In this document: positions 18,183 through 28,205 of the stretch, piece by piece | Numbering within the stretch: the first letter of the stretch is position 1 | Layout: each line of letters begins with the position of its first letter | DNA from: Flavobacterium jumunjinense | GTDB lineage: Bacteria > Bacteroidota > Bacteroidia > Flavobacteriales > Flavobacteriaceae | Assembly: GCF_021650975.2 (NCBI RefSeq) | Contig: NZ_CP091285.1 | Span: 3,410,001-3,474,000, forward strand | Direction: 5' to 3' | DNA: 64,000 nt | Notes under the pieces: generated by a model | Database searches by the model: none | The model's input: the letters and a program-made list of their open reading frames with translations, nothing else | What the model was told of the DNA's origin: nothing | Translations under genes and position numbers: made by a program

Positions 18183-19658
18183 ATGAAAAAATATATTTTA
18201 AAATCAACATTAATTTTAATGCTCTTTACTTTAATCTGTATTTCATGTACAGATAGTTTTGTAGAGAGAGAGCCTGTATACGCTATCGATTCTGAAAATT
18301 ATTTTAATTCTGAAGACGATTATTATAATGCATTAGTTGGTGCTTATGATTTATTACAATCGAGTTATATTAATGTATTATTAGGAGAAATAGCATCAGA
18401 TAATACAGTTTCTGGTGGAGAAAGTGCAAATGATGTAATCGGTTTTCAACAAATAGACGATATGTCACATACTTCTATTAATAGCAATTTAAAAGATCTA
18501 TGGAATTGGATGTTTGCAGGTGTAAATAGAGCAAATTATATATTAGAATTTAAAGACAAAACCGATTTTGTTGGTAAAGAACAAATTATAGCTGAAACTA
18601 GATTCTTAAGAGCCTATTATCATTTTGAATTAGTAAAATGGTTCGGAGGAATTCCATTAAAAGGAGATGCTCGATTTGCTTTAAATGATGAAAAAACCAT
18701 TCCAAGATCTTCTACAGCTGAAGTTTATGAGTCTATAGAAGCCGATTTGTTATTTGCTATAGATAATCTTAATCCAATTGCTCCAGAAACAGGAAGAGCA
18801 ACAAAAGGAGCAGCACAAGCACTATTAGGCAAAGTATATTTGTATCAAAACAAATTTGCAAGTGCTTCAACGGTATTAGAAACTTTAATAAATTCGGGTA
18901 CTTATTCATTAGTAACTAATTACAACACCATTTTTGAAAACAACGCTGAAAACGGACCAGAATCTGTTTTTGAAGTTCAATATTTTGATGGTCAAGGTGC
19001 AGGTTTTGGTTGTTTGCAATGTAGTGAAGGTAATGTTGCTGTTGGTTTTAATGGAGTACGAAATTACACAGGGCCATTATTCGATTCTGGATTTAGTTTT
19101 AATCTTCCTACACAAGAAGTATATGCTGCTTTCGAAGTAGGTGATAATAGAAGAGATGTTGCTATATTAAATATAGAAGACTGGGCATTAACCACTGGAG
19201 CTACTTATGGAACTGGTTATAAACACACAGGTTTTTTTAATAGAAAATATTTACCTCGTCAAGGCGATTCTAATATAGGAGATCAAAATTTGACAAATCC
19301 CAATAATTATAGAGCCATTCGTTATGCAGATGTACTTTTAATGGCTGCTGAAGCCTTTAATAGAGGAGGACTTAACGATGTTAAAGCAAGAGAATTTCTA
19401 AATCAAGTCAGAAGAAGAGCTTTTGGAGATACAAATCATGACATTTCTGCATCTGGAGCTGCTTTAACCGATTTTATTTTAGAAGAAAGAAGATTAGAAT
19501 TGGTTGGGGAAGGACATCGTTTCTTTGATTTGGTAAGAACAAATAGAGCAGCGAGTACAATTTCAGGCTTTGTAGCTAATAAAAACGAAATATTTCCAAT
19601 TCCAATTGAAGAAATTCAATTTTCTAATGGTAATTGGCAACAAAATCCAAACTATTAA
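18183..19658 (+). CDS. SusD/RagB-family glycan-binding lipoprotein
   Basis: 491 residues from ATG 18183, chosen over ATG 18162 because it gives a clean lipoprotein signal (KKYILKSTLILMLF...CISC). The SusD features are the N-terminal TPR scaffold (DDYYNALVGAYDLLQS, NRANYILEFKDK, AETRFLRAYYHFELVKWFGG) and the C-terminal NYRAIRYADVLLMAAEAFNR...ILEERRLELVGEGHRFFDLVRT block. It lies 34 nt after susC and caps the SusC barrel as the surface glycan-binding lid. Confidence 0.95.
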   Translation: MKKYILKSTLILMLFTLICISCTDSFVEREPVYAIDSENYFNSEDDYYNALVGAYDLLQSSYINVLLGEIASDNTVSGGESANDVIGFQQIDDMSHTSINSNLKDLWNWMFAGVNRANYILEFKDKTDFVGKEQIIAETRFLRAYYHFELVKWFGGIPLKGDARFALNDEKTIPRSSTAEVYESIEADLLFAIDNLNPIAPETGRATKGAAQALLGKVYLYQNKFASASTVLETLINSGTYSLVTNYNTIFENNAENGPESVFEVQYFDGQGAGFGCLQCSEGNVAVGFNGVRNYTGPLFDSGFSFNLPTQEVYAAFEVGDNRRDVAILNIEDWALTTGATYGTGYKHTGFFNRKYLPRQGDSNIGDQNLTNPNNYRAIRYADVLLMAAEAFNRGGLNDVKAREFLNQVRRRAFGDTNHDISASGAALTDFILEERRLELVGEGHRFFDLVRTNRAASTISGFVANKNEIFPIPIEEIQFSNGNWQQNPNY

Positions 19659-19669
19659 AAAAAATAATT

Positions 19670-21268
19670 ATGAATAGTATTAAAAGAATAATTACTGTTT
19701 TGGTTGTGATTCTATTTTTTGGATGTTCAACAGAAAATGATAATCTAAACTTAGAAAGTGTAGATAAGCCAACAAACATAGATGCATTAATGACAATTGA
19801 ACAAGATAACTCTGGAAAAGTAACTATTTTGCCAAGTGGAGAAGGTGTAACGCAATATGAAATCTATTTTGGAGACGGAACACTAAATCCTGTAGCAATA
19901 CAACCAGGAGGTAAGGTTGAACATATTTATGCAGAAGGTGTTTATCAAGTAAAAATTATTGGCATCACAATAGATGGTCAAAGAACGGAAGTGATTAAAG
20001 AATTAACGGTATCATTCCTACCTCCAACAAATCTAAATGTTATCATAACACCACAAGCAAGTCTAATGGTGGATGTCTCAGCAACAGCAGATTTGGAAAC
20101 CTATTTTCAGGTTTATTTTGGTGAAGATCCAAATCAAATTCCAGTAGATTTTATGGAAAGTGAAACCGTAACACATACTTATGCTTTAGCAGGTACATAT
20201 CAAATTAGAGTAGTAGCATTAAGTGGTGGAGTTGCTACAACAGAATATACAGAGAATATAATTATTACAAACTTAACGGAAGCACCAACACCAACGTTCC
20301 CTTCTGGAAATGTAATTTCAATGTTTTGTGATGCCTATACAGATGTAAATGTAGATACATGGCAAACTTCGTGGTCGCAAGCAACATTAGATAATATTTC
20401 AATAAATGGTAATGCAACAAAAAGATATAGTGCTCTAAATTTTGTAGGTATAGAAACAACTTCTTCACCTATTGATGCAACAGCAATGACTTATTTTCAT
20501 ACTGATGTTTGGTCGTCCAATTTTACAGAATTTAAAATCAAGTTAGTTGATTTTGGAGCGAATGGAGTTTTTGGTGGTGGAGACGATGTAGAACATGAAA
20601 TTACTGTTACTGCACCAGCTCAAGAGCAATGGGTAAGTTTAGATATACCGTTAAGCGATTTTACTAATCTAACCACAAGAGGACATATTGCTCAACTTAT
20701 TTATGTAGCAGCACCTTCTGGAGCAACAACAGTATATCTAGATAATGTCTTTTTTTACAATCAGACACCAACACCTTTGGTAGCAGCTCCAACACCAACG
20801 TTCCCTTCTGGAAATGTAGTCTCAATGTTTAGCGATGCCTACACAGATGTAAATGTAGATACATGGCAAACTTCGTGGTCGCAAGGAACTTTAGAAGATG
20901 TTTTAGTTAGTGGTAACGCAACAAAAAAATATTCAGCTTTAAATTTTGTTGGAATTGAAGCAACATCAAATACTATAGACGCAACTGCAATGACTTATTT
21001 CCATACCGATATTTGGTCAGCTAACTTCACAGAATTTAAAGTGAAATTGGTCGATTTTGGAGCCAACGGTACTTTTGGAGGAGGAGATGATGTAGAACAT
21101 GAAATTATTGTTACTGCACCTGCACAAGAACAGTGGGTAAGTTTAGATATTCCATTAAGCGATTTTACCAATTTAACTACTAAAGAACATATTGCTCAAC
21201 TCATTTATGTGGCAGCACCATCCGGAGCAACAACTGTGTATGTTGATAATGTTTATTTCCATAATTAA
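19670..21268 (+). CDS. SusE/F-position surface lipoprotein with PKD-like domains and a duplicated C-terminal module
   Basis: 532 residues from ATG 19670 (lipoprotein signal ending FFGCSTEN). Two PKD-like domains occupy about 40-205 (YEIYFGDGTLNPV...KVEHIYAEGVYQVKIIG; FQVYFGEDPNQIP...VTHTYALAGTYQIRVV). Two nearly identical modules of about 158 residues follow at about 206-363 and 374-532, each starting TPTFPSGNV and ending TTVYxDNVxF. The modules look like jelly-roll carbohydrate-binding domains. From its place after susD it is probably a glycan-binding surface protein. No catalytic motif was seen. Confidence 0.8.
   Translation: MNSIKRIITVLVVILFFGCSTENDNLNLESVDKPTNIDALMTIEQDNSGKVTILPSGEGVTQYEIYFGDGTLNPVAIQPGGKVEHIYAEGVYQVKIIGITIDGQRTEVIKELTVSFLPPTNLNVIITPQASLMVDVSATADLETYFQVYFGEDPNQIPVDFMESETVTHTYALAGTYQIRVVALSGGVATTEYTENIIITNLTEAPTPTFPSGNVISMFCDAYTDVNVDTWQTSWSQATLDNISINGNATKRYSALNFVGIETTSSPIDATAMTYFHTDVWSSNFTEFKIKLVDFGANGVFGGGDDVEHEITVTAPAQEQWVSLDIPLSDFTNLTTRGHIAQLIYVAAPSGATTVYLDNVFFYNQTPTPLVAAPTPTFPSGNVVSMFSDAYTDVNVDTWQTSWSQGTLEDVLVSGNATKKYSALNFVGIEATSNTIDATAMTYFHTDIWSANFTEFKVKLVDFGANGTFGGGDDVEHEIIVTAPAQEQWVSLDIPLSDFTNLTTKEHIAQLIYVAAPSGATTVYVDNVYFHN
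20285..21264 (+). repeat. Intragenic tandem duplication, two copies offset by 504 nt
   Basis: Copy 1 (about 20285-20760) and copy 2 (about 20789-21264) share long identical DNA runs, such as the block around CCAACGTTCCCTTCTGGAAA, and encode modules of about 85-90% identical sequence by eye, joined by a linker rich in Thr and Pro. The duplication is recent enough to be visible at the DNA level. Confidence 0.85.
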
Positions 21269-21281
21269 TAATTGATTTCAA

Positions 21282-22934
21282 ATGAAAAAGATAACTATAA
21301 ACCTATTACTTATTATATCCTTATTGTTTATAATAGGTTGTCAAGAAGAAGATAATGCATTTGGAGATCTAAGTGCTCCTACTAATATTCAAATAGAAGC
21401 AATTATTCAAGGAGTAGATAGCACAAATCCATACGGAGATGGTTCAGGTATTGTAAAGTTTACAACTACTGCAAACAATGCAATCTCTTATAAGTATGTA
21501 TTTAGCGATGGAACCTCTCAAAATTCACCTAATGGAGTTTTTCAAAAAAGATTTACACAAACAGGCATTAATGAGTATACAGTTACAGCTATTGCCTCTG
21601 GTAAAGGTGGAGTTTCTAGTAATGCAATAATAACAATTGAGGTTAGAAGCGATTTTACCGACAATGAAGCTATAGAACTATTAACAGCTGGAACAACTCA
21701 AAATTGGTATTTTTCTGCATCAGAAGCTGGTCACTTTGGTGTTGGACCTAATAATACAGATGAGACTCAAAACTACTATCCATTTTATTATCAAGCAGCT
21801 CCTTGGGAAAAAGCAGGAAGCACAGATTCAGGCTGTTTGTATGAAAATGTTTTAACTTTTACCAAAGAAGGAGATCTTTTAAAATATGAATTGAACAATG
21901 GAGGTAAAACTTTTTTTAATGCAACCTATGAAAGTGTAGTAGGAGGAAGTAGCGGCTCTGATTTTTGTTATAACTATACTACTTCGGGTGAAAAGACAAT
22001 AAATTTAAGTCCTTCGGAATCAGTAATTACAGCAAATGCAAATGCAGCCACTCAAACAAGAGGAACCATGCTAAATTTTTCTGATAATGGATTTATGGGG
22101 TATTATATTGGTCAAAGTTCTTATGAAATTTTATCAATTACGAGTAATAGAATGGTAGTTAGAGCTGTTATGGGTAATAACCCAGATTTAGCTTGGTATC
22201 ATACTTTTACAACAGTACAACCTGTGCAAGTACCAGATGTAGATTATACAAATTTAGTTTTTTCAGATGAGTTTAATACAGACGGCGTTCCAGATCCATC
22301 AAAGTGGGGTTACGATTTAGGTGCAGGTGGTTGGGGAAACAACGAATCTCAACATTATACCAATAGTGCTACTAATGTAATTGTGCAAGGTGGAAATTTA
22401 AAAATAACGGCTAAAGCAGAAAGTTTTAGTGGTTCAAACTATACATCAGCACGATTAAAAACAGAAAACAAATTTGAATTTACTTACGGTAAAGTTGAGG
22501 TTAAAGCAAAACTACCAGTAGGAGGAGGTACTTGGCCAGCAATTTGGATGCTTGGCGAAAACCATGCTACAGTTGGTTGGCCAGCTTGTGGAGAAATAGA
22601 TATAATGGAATATGTTGGCAATAATCCAGACGTAGTGCTTTCAACCCTTCATTTCCCTGGGAATTCTGGAGGAAATGGAGTCACAGGCTCTACAACTATT
22701 ACAGGTGCTTCTTCACAATTCCATGTTTATAAAACCATTTGGAGTCCAACGACAATTAATTTTTATGTAGACGATCAATTGTTTCATTCCATGCCAAATA
22801 ATAGTACTATTCCTTTCAATAATGATTTCTTTTTGATACTAAATGTTGCTATGGGAGGAAATCTTGGAGGAGCAATAAGCCCTAGTTTTACAGAATCTGC
22901 AATGGAAATAGATTATGTAAGAATTTATCAATAA
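21282..22934 (+). CDS. GH16 endo-beta-1,3-glucanase (laminarinase) lipoprotein
   Basis: 550 residues with a lipoprotein signal (LLFIIGCQEED). A PKD-like domain spans about 30-125 and a middle region about 130-310 (QNWYFSASEAGHFGVGP) that recurs in Bacteroidota laminarinases. The C-terminal GH16 domain (about 315-550) carries the catalytic GEIDIMEYVG: Glu438 nucleophile, Asp440 and Glu443 acid/base. LVFSDEFNTDG and WPAIWMLG are further GH16 blocks. It should cut beta-1,3-glucan at the cell surface before SusC import. It lies 13 nt after the preceding gene. Confidence 0.92.
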   Translation: MKKITINLLLIISLLFIIGCQEEDNAFGDLSAPTNIQIEAIIQGVDSTNPYGDGSGIVKFTTTANNAISYKYVFSDGTSQNSPNGVFQKRFTQTGINEYTVTAIASGKGGVSSNAIITIEVRSDFTDNEAIELLTAGTTQNWYFSASEAGHFGVGPNNTDETQNYYPFYYQAAPWEKAGSTDSGCLYENVLTFTKEGDLLKYELNNGGKTFFNATYESVVGGSSGSDFCYNYTTSGEKTINLSPSESVITANANAATQTRGTMLNFSDNGFMGYYIGQSSYEILSITSNRMVVRAVMGNNPDLAWYHTFTTVQPVQVPDVDYTNLVFSDEFNTDGVPDPSKWGYDLGAGGWGNNESQHYTNSATNVIVQGGNLKITAKAESFSGSNYTSARLKTENKFEFTYGKVEVKAKLPVGGGTWPAIWMLGENHATVGWPACGEIDIMEYVGNNPDVVLSTLHFPGNSGGNGVTGSTTITGASSQFHVYKTIWSPTTINFYVDDQLFHSMPNNSTIPFNNDFFLILNVAMGGNLGGAISPSFTESAMEIDYVRIYQ

Positions 22935-22961
22935 TCAATTTATTTTTTTTTAATTGTTCAA

Positions 22962-22992
22962 CTTTATGGAGGTTGTAATAACCTTCATAAAG
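22962..22992 (+). other. Intercistronic hairpin between GH16 and GH3 genes
   Basis: CTTTATGGAGGTT and AACCTTCATAAAG form a 13-bp stem with one mismatch and a 5-nt loop. No T-run follows on the plus strand. It is better read as an mRNA-stabilising or attenuating structure than as a full terminator. Confidence 0.4.
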
Positions 22993-23018
22993 ATTGAATA
23001 GTAATGATACACTTTATA

Positions 23019-25322
23019 ATGAAATTCAAACAATTACAATATATAATTATTACATCGCTTATACTTCTTGTAACAAGTTGTAATTTTTCAAATCAAAAAA
23101 AAACAGTTTCTAACAAGCCTGATAATATAGAGGCTAGAGTTGATTCTGTTTTTCAATTAATGACATTAGATGAAAAAATTGGTCAGATGAACCAATATAA
23201 TGGTTTTTGGGAAATTACAGGACCAGTTCCAAAAGAAGGACAAGCCGCAATGAAGTACGAAAACCTTAAAAAAGGCCTAGTAGGTTCTATGCTAAATGTA
23301 AAAGGAGCAAAAGAAGTGTATGCTTTACAAAAAATTGCAGTTGAAGAAACCAGATTAGGAATTCCTTTATTATTTGGGTTTGATGTTATTCATGGTTATA
23401 AAACAATAAGCCCAATTCCTTTAGCAGAAGCAGCCAGTTGGGATATTGAAGCTATTCAGAAATCGGCTGAAATTGCAGCTGAAGAAGCAGCGGCAGTAGG
23501 AATAAACTGGACTTTTGCACCCATGGTTGATATTTCTCGTGATGCAAGATGGGGAAGGGTCATGGAAGGAGCAGGAGAAGATCCATATTTAGGAAGTAAA
23601 ATTGCAGAAGCACGTATTAAGGGTTTTCAAGGAACCGATTTGACTTCTAAGAAAACAGTTCTCGCTTGTGCGAAACATTTTGCAGGATATGGTTTTGCAG
23701 AATCAGGAAGAGACTATAATACTGTAGATGTTAGTGAAGCAACTTTGCAAAACATTATTCTACCACCATTTAAAGCTTCTGTAGATGTGGGTGTAAAAAC
23801 GTTTATGAATTCATTTAACGAACTAAATGGTGTTCCAGCAACAGGCAATAACTATTTACAACGAGAGATTCTTAAAAAAGAATGGCAATTTGATGGATTT
23901 ATAGTTTCAGATTGGGGGTCAATTAATGAAATGATTGCACACGGATATGCAAAAGATAGTAAAGAAGCTGCAGAAATAGCAATAAATGCAGGTTCCGATA
24001 TGGATATGGAATCATATGCTTATATAGATCACTTAAAAATCTTAATTAAGGAAGGGAAAGTTGAAGAAAAACAAATAGATGATGCTGTAAAACGTATTCT
24101 TAGAGTAAAATTTGAATTAGGTTTATTTGATGATCCTTATAAATATTGCGATGAGGTTTATGAAGAAGCAACAGTTGGTAAAAAAGAATTTCATGAGGGA
24201 GTATTAGACATCGCAAAAAAATCTATTGTACTTCTTAAAAACGAAAATAAGCTTTTGCCTTTACCAAAGTCAGGAAAAAAAATAGCTTTAATAGGAGCAT
24301 TAGCTTCAGATAAAACAAGTCCGTTAGGTAGTTGGAGAATTGGAGCAGATGATGAATCGGCAATTTCTGTACTAGAAGGTATGAAGCAATATAAAGACAA
24401 TCAATTAGTATATGCAAAAGGAACTGATGTTGCTATTGGTCGTACTCAATTTATGTGGGAAACGAAAATTAATGAAACAGATTCATCTGGGTTTAATGAA
24501 GCGATTACCATTGCAAAACAGGCAGATATTGTGGTTATGGTATTAGGTGAGCATGGTCTACAATCGGGAGAAGGAAGAAGTAGAACCGATTTAGGTTTGC
24601 CAGGTTTACAACAACAATTGTTGGAAGCAGTTTATAAAGTAAATAAAAATATTGTTTTAGTATTGAATAACGGAAGACCTTTAGCTATTCCTTGGGCAAA
24701 AGAGAACATTCCATCCATTTTAGAAGCTTGGCATCTCGGTACACAAAGTGGAAATGCTATTGCTGAGGTTTTATATGGAGATTATAATCCAAGTGGAAAA
24801 TTGCCAATGACATTTCCTAAAAGCGTTGGTCAAGTTCCAATTTATTATAATTATAAAAATACAGGAAGACCTACAATGAATGAGCCAGAAAGTGTTTTTT
24901 GGTCGCATTATATAGACGAAGAAAATACTCCATTATTTGCGTTTGGGTTCGGATTGAGTTATTCAAAATTCCAATATTCCAATTTAAAATTAGATAAAAC
25001 TAGTGTTACAAATAATGAAAAGATTAAAGTTACCATTACGCTTAAAAACAATAGTAGTTTAAAAGGGAAAGAAGTCGTTCAACTTTACATTAGAGACCTT
25101 GTGGCAAGCGTAACACGACCTGTTAAAGAGTTGAAAGATTTTAAAATGGTAGAATTAGCAGCAAATGAAACAAAAGAAATAACGTTTCTAATTGATGAGA
25201 AAATGTTAGCTTTTTATTCAGGTAATTCAAAATGGGAAACAGAACCAGGAGGTTTTAAAGTTTTCATTGGAGGAAGCTCTGATAAAACACTAGAGTCTAA
25301 TTTTAAATTCGTAAAAAAATAA
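23019..25322 (+). CDS. bglX: GH3 beta-glucosidase (lipoprotein)
   Basis: 767 residues from ATG 23019; an ATG at 23004 would add five residues ahead of the signal. The lipoprotein signal ends LLVTSCNFS. The GH3 N-domain has GVNWTFAPMVDISRDARWGRVMEG-type blocks (here AVGINWTFAPMVDISRDARW) and the nucleophile Asp298 in FDGFIVSDWGS. The C-domain contains GLPGLQQQLLEAV and a fibronectin-III-like end (KVTITLKNNSSLKGKEVVQLY). It should release glucose from beta-gluco-oligosaccharides in the periplasm. The BglX-type name is by overall likeness. Confidence 0.92.
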   Translation: MKFKQLQYIIITSLILLVTSCNFSNQKKTVSNKPDNIEARVDSVFQLMTLDEKIGQMNQYNGFWEITGPVPKEGQAAMKYENLKKGLVGSMLNVKGAKEVYALQKIAVEETRLGIPLLFGFDVIHGYKTISPIPLAEAASWDIEAIQKSAEIAAEEAAAVGINWTFAPMVDISRDARWGRVMEGAGEDPYLGSKIAEARIKGFQGTDLTSKKTVLACAKHFAGYGFAESGRDYNTVDVSEATLQNIILPPFKASVDVGVKTFMNSFNELNGVPATGNNYLQREILKKEWQFDGFIVSDWGSINEMIAHGYAKDSKEAAEIAINAGSDMDMESYAYIDHLKILIKEGKVEEKQIDDAVKRILRVKFELGLFDDPYKYCDEVYEEATVGKKEFHEGVLDIAKKSIVLLKNENKLLPLPKSGKKIALIGALASDKTSPLGSWRIGADDESAISVLEGMKQYKDNQLVYAKGTDVAIGRTQFMWETKINETDSSGFNEAITIAKQADIVVMVLGEHGLQSGEGRSRTDLGLPGLQQQLLEAVYKVNKNIVLVLNNGRPLAIPWAKENIPSILEAWHLGTQSGNAIAEVLYGDYNPSGKLPMTFPKSVGQVPIYYNYKNTGRPTMNEPESVFWSHYIDEENTPLFAFGFGLSYSKFQYSNLKLDKTSVTNNEKIKVTITLKNNSSLKGKEVVQLYIRDLVASVTRPVKELKDFKMVELAANETKEITFLIDEKMLAFYSGNSKWETEPGGFKVFIGGSSDKTLESNFKFVKK

Positions 25323-25326
25323 TCAA

Positions 25327-26085
25327 ATGAAATATTTTTGGATACTATTCTTATTCTGTAATTTTTCTTTTTCACAACATCAGAATAAAAAACTAGTTTG
25401 GGAAGAAAATTTTAATGGCTCGAAATTAAACGATTCGATTTGGAATTTTGAAGTTGGCAATGGTTGTCCAAACCTTTGTGGTTGGGGAAACAATGAAGCA
25501 CAAATCTATACAGATAAAAATCATAAAGTTGAAAATGGAATTTTAACCATTTCTGCTAATTATAACGGAACTACCTATACTTCAACTAAAATTACAACTC
25601 AAAATAAAAAAGAATTTCAATATGGAAGCATAGAAATTAGAGCAAAGCTACCCACTGGTGAAGGGTTGTGGCCAGCATTTTGGATGTTAGGATCAAATAT
25701 ACCTCAAGTGGGTTGGCCAAAATGTGGAGAAATTGATATTTTGGAATATATCGGTAAAGAACCGCATACTATTTTCACGTCTTTACATACTAAAGACAGT
25801 CATGGAAACACAATTAACACTAAGAAAACAAAAATAGAAACAATAGAAGAAGGGTTTCATACTTATGGAATCGATTGGACGAAAGATAAAATTGACTTTT
25901 TTGTAGATTCAATTCTGGTGTACACTTTTCAGCCTAAACTAAAAGATGAAAATACATGGCCCTATGATCAATCTTTCTATTTCATTATTAACCTTGCAAT
26001 TGGTGGGAATTTTGGAGGGCCAAATATTGATAATAAAATTTTTCCGCAACAATTTAGTATCGATTATATAAAAGTGTATCAATAA
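25327..26085 (+). CDS. Secreted single-domain GH16 beta-glucanase
   Basis: 252 residues: a signal peptide (YFWILFLFCNFSFSQ), then only a GH16 domain with LVWEENFNGSKLNDSIW, WPAFWMLG and catalytic GEIDILEYIG. It has no lipobox and no type IX tail, so it should act in the periplasm. Its start lies 4 nt after the GH3 stop, so it is translated from the same transcript. It is the smallest of the three GH16 enzymes and the only one without an accessory domain. Confidence 0.92.
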   Translation: MKYFWILFLFCNFSFSQHQNKKLVWEENFNGSKLNDSIWNFEVGNGCPNLCGWGNNEAQIYTDKNHKVENGILTISANYNGTTYTSTKITTQNKKEFQYGSIEIRAKLPTGEGLWPAFWMLGSNIPQVGWPKCGEIDILEYIGKEPHTIFTSLHTKDSHGNTINTKKTKIETIEEGFHTYGIDWTKDKIDFFVDSILVYTFQPKLKDENTWPYDQSFYFIINLAIGGNFGGPNIDNKIFPQQFSIDYIKVYQ

Positions 26086-26261
26086 CCTGTCTAGTATAAT
26101 TGATAACAAATCGAATAGGATTTTTGATTTGTAATGTAACCGTTTTTTTAACTAATTAAATATCAAAAATAAGTAAAACAAATAACAATAAATTTCAAGA
26201 ATAGAGAACAAAAACTATTTTTTGAAAATCTTAATCTTTTAAACATTTAACAAACAAACAC

Positions 26262-28184
26262 ATGAAACAAACAAAACAAAAAAATCTTTCAAGATGGAAA
26301 ATCGTATTCGTCTTATTAGTAACCGCTTTAGGGTATGGTCAGGGGCCAATACCATTTGAAATTAAAAACAATTCAACATTTAACGATTCCGAACTCTATG
26401 TAGCAATTGTAGGAAAAAATTATAATACAGGTCAACATGTTTGGGTAAACCCAAAGACAAGTCAAATTTTTCCAATGAATTCATCCTATAATACGGTTCA
26501 AGGACCAACACCAGGAGGAAATCAAGGACCAGGAGGAAATGGTAAATATGCAAACTGTTTTACCAAATTAAGCGAAATCTCTAATAAGACTTTTACTTTG
26601 CCACTTATAGAAGGTTGTAGGGTTTTTATTTCTAAAGGTTCGCAAATGTATCTATACTTCTTTGGTGCATCGGGTGCTCCTTCTGGATATGCGGGTCATA
26701 ACCCATTAAATCCAACGGATCCAAATAATGGAATCCTATATGAAATTATAGAATTAACTAACAATCAATTGGGCTTTTTTGGCAATCCTTCTCGTGTAGA
26801 TTCCTATAAATACCCAATCGGATTAGAGTTATTTGGAGCAAACAATTATCAAAAAAGAGTAGGAGAAATAAAATCTCATGCGCAAATTGTTTCTTTATTT
26901 CAAAACAATGTACCAGCTGAGTTTCAAGGTTGTTTGAATACAACATCGGGAGAAATTACAGCCCCATCTAAAACAGCTCCATTTGCAGATGGAACAGGTG
27001 GAACATCAGTTGGACCCTATGCAAATTATATGCAATCCTATATTGATGCTATTTGGAGTAAATACAAAAATCAAGATTTGATATTTTATGCAGGTCACGC
27101 AGGTGTTTTTAAAGGTAGAATTTACGGAGAAGAATTACGAGTTGTAGGTCAATCTGGTGGATTTACAGGAAGAACAGGAAGAGTACAACATAGACCATCA
27201 ACTCAGGAAGCTTTAGAAGGAAAAGGAGTATTAGATAGAAGATTGGTTGATGGAGACTTAGATTTAGTTATTCAAGCACAATTAACAGCAGCAATTAACA
27301 GACATATGGTTGATGTAACGAGTGCAAATCCAGGGCAACAAAACTGGTACAATACCGCACAATTTTACAAAAGTAACCCTATGAATCATTATGCAAAATT
27401 TTGGCATTCATATGGTATAAGCGTTGATAATTTATCTTATGGATTTGCTTATGATGATGTTGCAGATCAATCTCCTTCTTTACATACAAATCAACCAACA
27501 AAAGTAATTGCAACATTTGGAGGTTTTTATAATACAAATAACGCTTCAAATTTAATTCAAGCAGAAGATTATTTTGCAATGAGTGGCATTCAAACAGAAA
27601 CTACTACAGACGTTGGTGGTGGATTAAACGTAGGTTATGCAGATGCAGGAGATTGGATGGCATATAAGAATATTAACTTTCCAACATCAGGTTTTTATTT
27701 AATTGAATATAGGGTAGCTAGTGCAATAAATGGAGCAAAAATTTCATCAGATTTGAATGCAGGAGCAATAGGATTAGGAAGTGTAAATATTCCAAATACT
27801 GGTGGCTGGCAAAATTGGCAAACTGTATCTCAAACAGTAAATGTAAATGCTGGAACATATAATTTTGGAATCTTTATTCAAAATTCAGGAGTAAATTTAA
27901 ATTGGATAAAAATCACAAAAACCAATACGCTATTAAAAACGAATGCTTTAGCAGAAAAAATAGATTTTACAATTTATCCTAATCCAGTTGAAAACACCTT
28001 AAATTTTAAAACGGATTTAAAAAATTCCACAATTCAAATTATTGATTTTCAAAGAGTAATTTATTTAGATTTACCTGTATTTGATAATAAAAGCATAGAT
28101 GTTTCAAGTTTAAAACCTGGAATTTATGCAATAGTATTAGAAAATGAAGGACAAAAAACAACTAAAAAATTCGTTAAAAAATAA
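26262..28184 (+). CDS. GH64 beta-1,3-glucanase with CBM6 and type IX sorting tail
   Basis: 640 residues. A signal segment (WKIVFVLLVTALGYGQ) precedes a GH64 thaumatin-like domain at about 30-420 (IPFEIKNNSTFNDSELYVAIVG...LPLIEGCRVFISKGSQMYLYF...YPIGLELFG). A CBM6 follows at about 425-555 (IQAEDYFAMSGIQTE...GDWMAYKNI...NLNWIKITK), and the type A sorting tail (FTIYPNPVENTLNF...GIYAIVLEN...KKFVKK) marks it for secretion by the type IX system. GH64 enzymes release laminaripentaose from beta-1,3-glucan. A 176-nt gap precedes it, so it may have its own promoter. Confidence 0.88.
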   Translation: MKQTKQKNLSRWKIVFVLLVTALGYGQGPIPFEIKNNSTFNDSELYVAIVGKNYNTGQHVWVNPKTSQIFPMNSSYNTVQGPTPGGNQGPGGNGKYANCFTKLSEISNKTFTLPLIEGCRVFISKGSQMYLYFFGASGAPSGYAGHNPLNPTDPNNGILYEIIELTNNQLGFFGNPSRVDSYKYPIGLELFGANNYQKRVGEIKSHAQIVSLFQNNVPAEFQGCLNTTSGEITAPSKTAPFADGTGGTSVGPYANYMQSYIDAIWSKYKNQDLIFYAGHAGVFKGRIYGEELRVVGQSGGFTGRTGRVQHRPSTQEALEGKGVLDRRLVDGDLDLVIQAQLTAAINRHMVDVTSANPGQQNWYNTAQFYKSNPMNHYAKFWHSYGISVDNLSYGFAYDDVADQSPSLHTNQPTKVIATFGGFYNTNNASNLIQAEDYFAMSGIQTETTTDVGGGLNVGYADAGDWMAYKNINFPTSGFYLIEYRVASAINGAKISSDLNAGAIGLGSVNIPNTGGWQNWQTVSQTVNVNAGTYNFGIFIQNSGVNLNWIKITKTNTLLKTNALAEKIDFTIYPNPVENTLNFKTDLKNSTIQIIDFQRVIYLDLPVFDNKSIDVSSLKPGIYAIVLENEGQKTTKKFVKK

Positions 28185-28205
28185 TAATAACAAAATCTCA
28201 TACAG

